A stretch of DNA of 64,000 nt from Misgurnus anguillicaudatus (taxonomy: Eukaryota; Chordata; Actinopteri; Cypriniformes; Cobitidae), in contig NC_073343.2 of assembly GCF_027580225.2 (NCBI RefSeq), positions 1,984,001 through 2,048,000 of the forward strand, in the 5' to 3' direction. Each line of letters begins with the position of its first letter. Positions within the stretch are counted from its first letter, which is position 1. This document shows, in pieces, positions 50,151 through 60,900 of this stretch. The notes under the pieces were generated by a model. It made no database searches and was not told where the DNA came from. It was given only the letters and a program-made list of their open reading frames with translations. The translations under genes were made by a program, and so were the position numbers.

Positions 50151-50627
50151 ATAATAGAAATTGCTCTCTACACTCCTTAAGTAACCTCCAGCAAAATTCA
50201 TGTTAAAAAAATTGTGTGCCGTAAAGCAGTCGAATTTTGTAGTTTTTTTTTTTTGTGCTCTGGTTACTACCCGAAACCCTAAGTTTTAAAGTACGAGTAA
50301 AAGCGATACAGACCTCGTCAGGCTATGGTAGACATGTCATTCAACCTATTTAAAGTCGATGTACTATCACAAGGGTCTTGAAAATGTATTATGAAGGTTG
50401 AAAAACGACATGGTGTCGCTTTAAATGCAATAAATTATTTATTAATAACTTTCAATAAAATGCATATATTAATGCTTTTAAATATTAATAATAATGGAAA
50501 GTGGTCTTTTTTTAGTATTTATAAATCAAACAGGCACAAGATGATATATACACAGTACACAGTCAGTTGTACATTATAAACATGCATAAACATTATGATG
50601 TGGTTTCCCGGACAGGGATTATCTTAA

Positions 50628-51603
50628 AAGCGGAGTGCACAATGTTTGAAAAACGCTTTGGAAAAGGAGACGGGCCGACTACCAAAACACACTTATAGCC
50701 AATCAGCAGTAAGGAGTGTGTCTACTAACCGACATCCTTGCCGGGTTGCGTATGTGTGGGGCGGGTCTTTTAAAAGAAGATCCAGAAGATTCTATTGGGG
50801 TAGGGGCGTGTTTGTTTAGGTGATTTCAAATATCAACATTAGGTGTGTTCGACATCGGCTGTGGCTGGATGTAACCGATCGGCGAGATTAGCCGCGTGCA
50901 GGCGGGGAGGAGCTGAAAACGGCGACGTGAAGTCGGACGCGCTGTGGTTCCCGTAGTTTGCTGCATTTACGTCAGGCATGGCTGATCACGTGCCGTTTGC
51001 TTGCTTTATCGCAATAAACATGATTTGTAACATGTAAACTACATAAAAAGTGAATTATACTGTTTTGAATGTCCGTGTATGAGCATGAGTGGAACTGAAG
51101 AGGCTTACAGCATCTGTTTTTACAAGAATAAAGTTCAACATAAGCATATATTATTTAAATACCAATGGAGTGGGGTCTACGTTTTTCATCCATTTTATTT
51201 TGATGAAGATGACACAATATAACATCGCAACTACATGAAAATAGCTTTAACTGTTATAAAAATACAGATTTGTGAGCATTTGTGGAACTGAGGGCGTGAA
51301 AATAAAATACACGTGATTGTTGTCATGTGGTGAATCCGACCAATCGTGAAACAGCTGTGTCGTCATTACAGCCCGTGCAGCTCCTCTTCGCGAACTGCGC
51401 TGGCTAACTCAGGCGGCTGATCTCGAACCGCTCTCGTGGTACTTAAAAACCATATGACACAGTCACGTGCCTGCAGCACCAGCTTAAGTCGGACAAAATT
51501 ACTAACCGGAATGCACTGCTTCAAGTCAGCTGCTGATCGGTCTGCGCAGCGCCGCATGAAGTCGAACACACCTAACGGCTTTCAAACATTGTGTACTCCG
51601 CCT
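50628..51603. mobile_element. TTAA-flanked element with a second element nested inside
   Basis: Ends AAGCGGAGTGCACAATGTTT and AACATTGTGTACTCCGCCT, TTAA on both sides (50624-50627, 51604-51607). It split a CAGGGATTA-family MITE. Inside, 50839-51575 has its own inverted ends TTAGGTGTGTTCGAC / GTCGAACACACCTAA. Confidence 0.8.
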
Positions 51604-51974
51604 TTAAGCCAGGACTAGGCCTTAGTTTAATTAGGAAATATAACTAGTTTTAACAAACATGTCTTTCTAAAAACATTACTTGTGTGCATTTGGATGTATT
51701 TTAAAGACCCAGTAAGATGACAATTTTAAGCATCCTATCACTCTTTATAAGTCCCGGACAACCGGTTTAAATGCATGCAAGGTCAAAAAACACTTTTACA
51801 ATTTAAAATTGCCTATTTCTCAGAGATCTCCAAACGATTCGTGTGAAGCCGTTCAACGACTCAGTCTGCCTAAACCCCACCTTTCAGTAGCCTACTCTGC
51901 TCTGATTGGTCAACTGACAATAGTCTTCGCACAGATCAGTGGCACAGACCAACAATAGTGCAACATGTATTGAG

Positions 51975-52425
51975 TAGGGGTGGGCGATATGACCAAAATC
52001 TTCTATCATGAAAGGATTAATTTTAAATCATGATAACGATATGTATCACGGTAGAGTTTTTTTAATGTTTTAATAAGGTTTAAATCTTTAATACCATAGA
52101 AATGTTCATAATTCTCACAAAAAACATATACAAGCATAGAAAGAAGATAAAAATAAACAAAACTTAAGCTCTCTGAAGATAAACAGTGAATGATATGAGA
52201 ATGATAATAAATAATTACAGATCTGTTGTCTGTGTTTCAATGGCTTAAAATAACTTGTTTCAAAACTGCAGTGCTTAAATACATGTACAAATGTTACGTT
52301 TTCGCAACCACGTGGACATGCGCAACGTGGGCGCGTAACCTCGATAGAAAGGATAGTCCAAAATCTCTACCGGTTGACAAATTTCTACCGGTTAATTATG
52401 TCTACTGGTTTATCGCCCACCCCTA
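51975..52425. mobile_element. hAT-like MITE, TAGGGGTGGGCGATA ends
   Basis: TAGGGGTGGGCGATATGACC and GGTTTATCGCCCACCCCTA, flanked by GTATTGAG / GTATTGAC (7 of 8 identical). Confidence 0.85.
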
Positions 52426-52483
52426 GTATTGACCTAGTGCTAACATGATTTACTGAGAAGACATTATCGACATCAATACATTA

Positions 52484-52860
52484 CACATCATTCATCATTA
52501 ATCCAATCAATAAAAACGGTGATAGAAACTAACATTTTACACTCATTTAAGCATTTATGTAAGCTTACCGAGTCATAGCAAAACCGTAAGTGAGCATGCG
52601 TTAGCCGCTTGCTAACGTGACTCTCTGACAGTATATAGAGTTTAAACAACGACATCATTCATCATTAATCCAAGCAATAAAAACGACGACAGAAACTAAC
52701 AATGTTACAATCATTTAAACATTTATGTAAACTAACCGGGTCATAGCAAAACCGTAAGTGCAGCATAAGCCGCTTGCTAATGTGACTCAGACAGTATATA
52801 GAGTTTAAACAACGACATCATTCATCATTAATCCAAGCTATATAAAAGACGATAGAAACT
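52484..52860. repeat. Tandem repeat of about 165 bp, split by transposons
   Basis: Units begin ACATCATTCATCATTAATCCAA and contain TCATAGCAAAACCGTAAGTG. Two full units and the start of a third lie here; another piece resumes at 58133-58270. The intervening 5 kb is inserted transposon DNA. Confidence 0.8.
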
Positions 52861-53728
52861 AAGGGTGCGTTCACACGACAAAATTGCGGGAGTGACAACC
52901 GTGTTTATTTACTTACAGGTGTGAGTTTGGAAGTGTCCTGTTCACACAGCAAATTAAGGACACAAATAGAACACTGCCTGTATGAACGAGCAACCGACCT
53001 CAAACCCGTATTCTAGTTACACGCGGCGCCTGTAACCATAGTGACGGACAAAAATATTTAAAAAAGTATTATTTATGCAATGGGCAAAACTTTATTTATG
53101 TAATTAACAAAAACAGCTGGCTGGTTTAACGCTTACCATTGTGCAGAGTAAAAAAATAAACAAAGGTGGTTCCTTATGTAAGTTTTAATTTCCAAAATGA
53201 ATGAACATAAAATCAGTTTCAGCAACTGCACATTTTACCAAAGCAGATACAAAAGTAATCATAATGACTTGTGAAGCAAATCGATCCGTTTTTGCAAGAA
53301 ACTGAATTTTATTTAAAGCATTACCCAGCCAAATAGGAAGTGCGCTTACGCTCCCGCTCTGTAGGTGGTGCAGAGATTATGGTTTACCAACCACAGGCAA
53401 AACCAGCCTCTTAGCGCCACCTAAAGAGCGGGAGTGTAAAAAGCACACTTTATATGTTGCCACAGTTCTGTATGGACACTAATAATGTTGTTAATAACGT
53501 TCAATATCCTGCAAAAAAATATCTTCTTTATTGCTTCACTGAAGATAAAAGATAAGTGAATTAACAGCTTATTTTTGTATCCTTTTTATTTTACACGTAA
53601 CATTATATTAATCATCCACTTTTAAGGTTTAAACTTATATATAATCACTTACTGGGCTGCACGCAATTTTATGCGTAATGTAATATGTTCTGTGGCGTCT
53701 ATGTAGGTAATATAATATCACATTAACC

Positions 53729-55634
53729 CAGTGCTTCTCAAATAGTGGGGCGGGACCCCCAGGGGGGGCTCGAAGCGACACCAGGGGCGGCGCGCGAGAC
53801 CCCGGGGAAAATACTTTTTCAGAAAGTGATTGTTTTTGCACCGTCACTTAAAGACATTACACCCCAATCACGCTGATAAGCCGCTTGAGTTTTTTATTAC
53901 AGGCAAATTGATGCATTTTAAGTCTTTTCTGTTACAGACTAAAAAACAATGTTAATAAAGTTATTCTTTGTTGTAAGTTGATCGATATTTATTTTTCTTT
54001 AACAGGGAACTACACTACCCTTTTCCACTGGTGGCACTTGCGCTACCAACTTTTTCAGTTACTGGCGCAAAATATGATTTGGTCGCACATATTTTTTTCA
54101 AGTTCTATTAAGGCGCTCTGGTTAATAATGAACAATAATGAAACTGTATTGCATACAGATATGCTTTTTATTTTACTTGCCATCTTTTAAACCACATGCC
54201 GCCTTGTTTTCTTAAACGTTGCAGTCAGTGTTTCCCACAGATCTGAAATTTACTTGGTGGTGGTAACCGGTAAAAAGGGCAATCATTACCCACTGACAAA
54301 TAATGGTCTACTATACATATGACAAAGAACTAATAATGTGTGACACAACACAATACTTTGATTTATTGAAAATTAATATTAATTTCACATTATATTTCAT
54401 TAATCTAAACACTCCAAACTTTCTTTGACATTAACAAAGCTGACACTGTTTGTCAAAGCACCACGAAAACACTTACTGTTTTTGCACTGATATATGAAGC
54501 AATTAGACCCCATTTATCAAACTCAATATAATACAATACTATGTATAGTATATTAATAGACAGTGCAGGTCTATAGATTATAAATGTGACTGATGTTATG
54601 ACTGATGTTATAATGGTAATAATTTATATTAAATAGGCACTTTTACTGCTTCTTCTGCTCTATCTTTCTATTTCTCTCTTGCCGATTTAAAAAGCTTAAT
54701 CCACTTATTATTTCAATAATATTATTCCACTTATTTTATTTTCAAATCTACTTGCTGTCCGGTGACAAACTTTACATTGCTTTGCTCGTTTAGTGCAATG
54801 GGCTTGACATTAGCACTGCTTTTTTGCTACAATCTGTGCAAACTTAATATGGATATGGTTTTAGAAAAGATATGGTTTATTAATAATAAGATTATTAAAA
54901 ACATGTGAGAAAGAAAACGCAGCGCGTGGTCGTAACAAGAACCATCGCCATAGAAACCGAAGGCACGCTAAACTGCACTCGAGCTTTAGCGCGGTAGCGC
55001 TCATGGCCGTTTTCCGATCGACTCGGGTTATAAACTCAATATTAATCAGACTTGGGACCCAAAGTAATTAAACTAGGACCTAACCGGACCCGACAGACCA
55101 TTTAAAATATAAACCCGGAACCATACGGGTCCCGCGTCCTCAGTGAAGAAAGACCTCTGCTCAAGTTCAGAAACATGGAAGACACTGCGCTTGCGTCGCG
55201 TCGCACCCAGTTCATTGAGAAACAGCTGAGCACGCAAACGCACACTGATGGGGAGGGACACGACGTGCTTTCACGCAAAATGAAGCCAACGTGTTGATGG
55301 CTCAGAGCACGTTATAAAACGTATTCTTAAAATCCACATTTATGTTTTAATAAATGCTCATAGTAAATCATAGCATATTGTCTAAAACATTAGGTAGCAC
55401 ATTTGCGACCCATTAAAAATTAGGGTCGCAACGGCAGTTCAAAAGGTCGCATATGCGACCATTTTGGTCGCAGTGTAGCTCCCTGTTTAATGTTAATAAG
55501 AATACAATGTTTTGCAGATGTGTAATTTTATAGACAAATTATACTATTTACAGTTGCGGCGGAGAGTTGGGGGGGGCGCGAAATGTTTACTTCTTCCTAG
55601 GGGGGGCATGACAGAAAATAATTGAGAAGCACTG
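53729..55634. mobile_element. hAT-like element (second level of nest)
   Basis: Ends CAGTGCTTCTCAAATA and TAATTGAGAAGCACTG, perfect 8-bp duplication CATTAACC (53721-53728, 55635-55642). It is closely related in ends and GC-rich flank style to the element at 36883. Confidence 0.9.
54003..55485 (-). mobile_element. hAT5-like element copy B (innermost)
   Basis: Ends CAGGGAACTACACTACCC and GCAGTGTAGCTCCCTG with TTTAA on both sides. It is an inverted copy of 46495-47923, including the 62-codon frame at 55261-55073, which differs at only a few residues. Confidence 0.85.
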
Positions 55635-56060
55635 CATTAACCTTATGGAGCAATTCTGCTGTTCATGCACTGTAATGTTATCTTAACACAAAGAGCAACG
55701 AATGACGTGACAGACAACTGGTTGTCCAGTGCGATTCCGTTCACACGGCACAGTTTCTCTGTAAATACGGTTGTGAAACCCGAAAAGTTACGGGTGTGAG
55801 GTCGGTTATAGAATGCGGTTGTCAAACCCGTAAATAACCGAACTGCGTGTGAACGGAACCGTCTTAAGGACTCAAATACGGGTTTGACAACCGTATTATG
55901 GTACCGTGTGAACGCAGCCTAACAGTTTTAAGCATTTATGTAAGCCAAGGGTCTTCAACTACTTTTCTTTGGGGGCCAGATTTTAAAATCGTAAATATGA
56001 CGCGGGCCAAACTTTTACCCCTATTTTTACTTTTGATATATTTTTTACTTTTACCATATA

Positions 56061-57284
56061 CAGGCATGAAAATCCCTCACCTTATGGCAAAATTCGCTGT
56101 TTTGAAGCCAAAAAAGGTGACCCACGTGAATCATGTAGATTCGATGAGAAAAAATTTTTGGGGGAGGGGGGCATGCGCGCGTTGTTTGTAGACGCGCCCT
56201 TCGCTGTCATCCAACATGTATCCCACTACATTAGATTTGTTTGAGTTCATGCTGCGCTACAAAACCCGACAGGCAGACAGGTGACATCAAAGTATCACGA
56301 GAGTGAATCGAGAAGTCATAAGGAAGTCTGCTTTCGAACGGCTCTCGCGCTACTGTGATGTCATCTGCATTTCTGTATTCTTCGTCATACAAGCTTGTTG
56401 AAGGTGCGTAGAGCGACTGCCTTCGGGACGTAAAGTCAACAGAAAACGCTGTAAAACTATCATTGTGGAATTGTAAGGCATCAACCAGTTAAAACAACAT
56501 ATCTACACCTAAAAGATTTTTTGTTGGAACGGACTGGAACAAATTATGGACGTACTCCTCGCTTGTAAGTCACATTGGTCTACGGCTGTAAGTACTTAAA
56601 TGTAAATATGGTGAAACTGCAAAATATTGCATGACATGCTGTAATAAGAACATACTGTTACTAATACAGTTAATAAGGAAGTTTACGCGCACAAACTCAA
56701 AAGCCCACGCCCAACGCGCGTTTCAAAAATCACGCAAAGCAAACGCATATTTTTTGGGGATTGACAGGAGATATATGCACAAACTATATTGTAATAGCAC
56801 AGTAAGTATAGGTCCACCCTATTTCAAGGCCAACTTAAAATTGTATGGCCTTGCGACTGATGGTCAGATTATGGCAAAATAAAATGATTGCAGATTTAAA
56901 AAAGTATGGGAATGCTACTTGTTACAGCTTTCCACATTTATCAACCCATTTAATTAAACATGGTTTCTGTTACTAGTCAAATGTTTACATTTTAAATTTG
57001 AAAGAATTAAATAATTGAAATAATGGTCATAATGTATTTTTTGCGCATGTTATAGTGTGCATTTTGTTTCTGCGCACATGGAGGGATGTTGAGTTCCTTC
57101 CTTCTTTTTTGTCCTTGGCCAATCACATGCCTGAAGAATAAATAAGTTAAGTTACAGCATGTTCCCTAATGAGGCCATAATATTTATTCTGGGGGGTCCT
57201 CCCACCTCGCGGCCCCATCAGAGGCCACATCGCCCCTCGAGCACCCTTCTCACCTTTTTCACCCCTGACCCGTTTTCATGCCTG
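56061..57284. mobile_element. hAT-like element, CAGGCATGAAAA ends, copy B
   Basis: Perfect 6-bp duplication CATATA (56055-56060, 57285-57290). It is shorter than copy A because of internal deletions and the lack of the nested MITE. It sits inside a further hAT-like sequence starting near 55948 (AAGGGTCTTCAACTAC ... GGGCCAGATTTTAAAATCG). Confidence 0.8.
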
Positions 57285-57285
57285 C

Positions 57286-57290
<5 letters not shown>

Positions 57291-57322
<32 letters not shown>
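57291..57322. repeat. (TG)n microsatellite
   Basis: Run of TG dinucleotides immediately after copy B. Confidence 0.9.
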
Positions 57323-58999
57323 GTTGTCGTTTTTGTTACTTTTGTTGTAGTATATTTGAAAAACATGCATTTTCAAAAAAAATTTTATTTAAAAGCCTTT
57401 TAATTACTGAAAATTCATATTTTCTTTATTAATATTTAAAAACAATTGCAGTTTAACATGTAAGAGCCAAATGTTAATAGTAAAAGTGTAAAATATCAAC
57501 ACTCCTAAACATATTTTGTTTATAACTGTTTAACTTTCATTAACTGTTACATGTCAAGTATACACAACATATAGCCAGTCTTCTCCTAATGACTAAAATT
57601 GCACTACATGTTTTCTTTCTTTAATATTTTATAGATATATAGATTAAACAGCCTTTCATTGTACATTACATACAGATATAACTGTCGGGAGTTCACCCCC
57701 TAGTGGCAGTCGTAATGAAAATGAAGTTTAATCGTAAATCTGTCATGGGAGAGAACCTTTAATCTACGAATATATGTATAGTTAATAATTTACTTACCAG
57801 TAATTAAAGTATTCAAGTGTTACTGATAAAGTAAAACAAAACATAATTAATAATTTTAACTTTGCACAGTTTGATTGGAACACACTGAAATACATCACTT
57901 CCGGTCGCCGCGTCACATGCGGTGTAGTCGCATAAGTTTATTTTCTTTAATGCATCCAAAGCTTGAATTGGATCAGATAATTACGCACCTACAGATGGTT
58001 GGCACCCCACACAGCCCCTTTCTGCGTTGTCTTGTACAGTGGAAAGGTAAAAGTAACCATGCTGAATTTAAATCAGACTATGGTCGTTTCTCAATAAGGC
58101 TGCAGCCTCCGGAGGTCGCATTTCCAGGCTACGTCATAGCAAAACCGTAAGTGCAGCATAAGCCGCTTGCTATCGTGACTCTGACTGTATATAGAACATA
58201 AACAACGACATCATTCATCATTATTCCAAGCAATAAAAACATTTTAAACATTTAAGCAAGTATGTATGCTATAATCATACTTACAGGTTGTGATTAGGAG
58301 ACGCATGTTGTTCCAAATAAAGTGGGTACTGAACCATCTTTCATTGCCAAACGTCTAAATCCCTCCGTTAAAAATTAATTTTAACCACTGATTCTTCACA
58401 GCTAGACACGTTTAGTATATCCCTCCTTGAAAAAGTCTCCTTTGGTAGTGAAAACAACACAAACTGAAAACACAGCGTGATTTGATGTTTACACATACTA
58501 ACTAGCTGTGGGCGGGTCATAGTTTTCGTTTCCCCCGCGGGCGAGGCTGTAGGCAGAGATTAGTATCTCGTGTGACGTGGAAGTGTTTGTGTGACGTGGA
58601 CAAAGTCAGGCAGGAGATCCAATCCGTATAACGACTCGTTTCAGCGATTCAGAGTTGACTACCTACTTTAGAAGCCAATAACTTTATTAATCGTGCACTT
58701 TTTGGTTCAACTACTTTGCACATTGTTTACATTGATGGACAGCTACATGACACTCTGCAATACAGCTCAGTTTCGACCTGTGTGGCTCTTTAAGACATGT
58801 AAGTGCAAGTTGTTTTCAGTATGGACAGCTCCTAATTTTTTTAGTCTAGAACTAGTCTAATCCCTGTCTGAGAAACCATCCCTATAAATTTACATACTAC
58901 ACAGTGTGATGCATTATAAAGCTTTAAAGTTGTATGAGGCAGTGTACAACAGGACACAAACCAGCAGCTGACCATACTCAGTGATCTCATAGTAGTGGA
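57323..58999. other. Intergenic DNA, repeat remnants
   Basis: Includes the resumed tandem repeat (58133-58270) and a CAGGGATTA-family fragment near 58850. The frame 57875-58150 crosses unrelated repeats and has no domain. No gene supported. Confidence 0.4.
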
Positions 59000-59832
59000 T
59001 TTTATTTGTCAAAAAACATTGTTGCAGGACCGGCAACGGAGCGGCCGTCGGCAGGACCAGCAAAGGACCGGCTGACGGCACGACTGGCTGAGGGGCGGGA
59101 CCACCAGAGGAGCGGGTACGACTGGGACCTGCGGGCGGTACTGGCAAAGGTGCGTCCATGGGCAGAGGGGAAGCTCAGGCTGAGCTGAACCTGATAAGGA
59201 AGAATAAAAATAAATGGCAGTAACACTTAAAATTAAGATTTTAAGAGCAATTGTGCATATAAGAGAAACTGATTGAAATTTAAATGAATTTTTTAATAAC
59301 TTACAGATATCCTCTGAGGACCATACCAGCTCAGGACCGGCCAAGTGCTGGACCGGCTTAGCAGTGGCCGTCGGCAAGACCGGCAACGGAGCGGCCGACG
59401 GCTGCACCCGCTGAGGACCGGCCGACGGCTGCATGACCGGCTGAGGGGCGCGACTGCCAGAGGTGCGGGCGCGGGCCGGACTGGCAGAGGAGCGGGCGCG
59501 ACCGGGACCTGCAGAGGAGCAGCTGCGAGCCGCGGGTGTGACCGGCAGAGGGCCGGCCAAGGGCGGGACTGGCAGAGGTGCAGCCGTGGACACAGGCTCA
59601 GGCTGAGCTGAACCTGATAAGCAAGAATAAAAATAATGTCAGTAACACTAATAGTAACGATTTTAAGAACAATTGTGCATATAAGAACAACTGATTGAAA
59701 TTTAAATGAATTTTTTAATAACTTAAAGATATCCTCTGAGGACCACACCAGCTCAGGACCGGCTGACAGCACGACAGGCTGAGGGGCGCGACTGCCAGAG
59801 GTGCGGGCGCGGGCCGAACTGACAGAGTTTAG

Positions 59833-60900
59833 TAGGGCCCTATAATTTCCGCGTTCACGGAATCGCGGACGGAATCGCGGAATTGGCTAATTAACACGGA
59901 ATCTAGTATTAACGCGGAATTTCGCGGAATTTTACATATTTTGAATAAAATTATGTTTTTGTGTGGGAGACGAACGTATGTCTGGGGGAAATGCAGACCG
60001 GGGGAGTAAATCTGGGCCACATGCCCCCTCCCGTCATTTCAGACCCCCTCCAAAACACTGAAACCATGGTGAAGCGGCTCTCCACGACTCTGCTTTCGTC
60101 AGCGAAAAAATTAAGAAATTCGACGCTAAGCACTTAGTTCCGAAGGTCTCACATGACTTTTATGTGACCGGAGAACTGTTATTTTGGAAGTTTTGTCAAC
60201 ACTCTGTTCACGGTGAGCGCAAAGATACATGCACTCTCTCATCCACGTCTGTCTCACTGTCACAAGCTCTCGCATCTGTCCGAAGTGCGAACACAAATCC
60301 TCATGTATTTGTTCAGTTTTATGCATTTCAAGCGAGCTGAGGCAAACTAACTATCCCTCGCATTTAAAATATAATCATCTGCATCATGGCGCCGCTCTCT
60401 GTCTCTCTTTCTCTCGCACGTGCAAAGAGCTGCGCGCTCATGCTGTCCTAAGTCAGATCACTATCCTGTGTATGTTTGTAAAGTTACATGCATTTCAAGC
60501 GATTGTGTATTAAAATATGGATCGCGTTCCGCTGGATTGATGTGTTTAAGGCACTTCTGAAGGAACCACTGCTTTGACACCTTGTTGTAGCCTCCTGCAA
60601 CAACACTAAACAATGCATTGAATTGAGTTGTGTGTGTGTGTGCGTGTGTAAATGCATCTTTTATAGTCAATAAGTAATCCTGTTATCCAGTTTTTTCCCC
60701 CAAATCATTTACATTTTAATCATTAACATTAAAGGCACACTCTTTTTATGACTAAAATAACTGTAAAGGCTAAAAAATATAATTGCCAAAAATTAAAACG
60801 GATAAAACGGAATTTGCAAAAATTAAAACGGAGAAAACGGAATTTGGGAAAAAATAAAACGGAATTTGGGAAAAAATAAAACGGATTTTATGGGGCCCTA
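59833..60900 (+). mobile_element. hAT-like element inside the paralogue
   Basis: Ends TAGGGCCCTATAATTTCCGC and ATTTTATGGGGCCCTA, perfect 6-bp duplication GTTTAG (59827-59832, 60901-60906). Subterminal AAAACGGA / TCGCGGAA repeats are plentiful. It carries the CGGBP1-like exon. Confidence 0.85.
60085..60212 (+). pseudogene. CGGBP1/BED-like exon fragment of an hAT element
   Basis: Reads KKFDAKHLVPKVSHDFY then GELLFWKFCQHSVH, ending at a GTGAGC donor. This resembles the N-terminal zinc-finger region of CGGBP1-like proteins derived from hAT transposases, where FCxFC is usual; the first Cys is Trp here. No downstream exon is seen inside the element. Confidence 0.45.

Larger units (their letters stand above)
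52863..55919. mobile_element. PIF/Harbinger-like element (outermost of three)
   Basis: Ends GGGTGCGTTCACACGACA and TACCGTGTGAACGCAGCC, TAA duplication on both sides (52860-52862, 55920-55922). TAA/TTA targets and GGG-type ends fit PIF/Harbinger. Its interior is interrupted by the hAT-like element. Confidence 0.75.
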
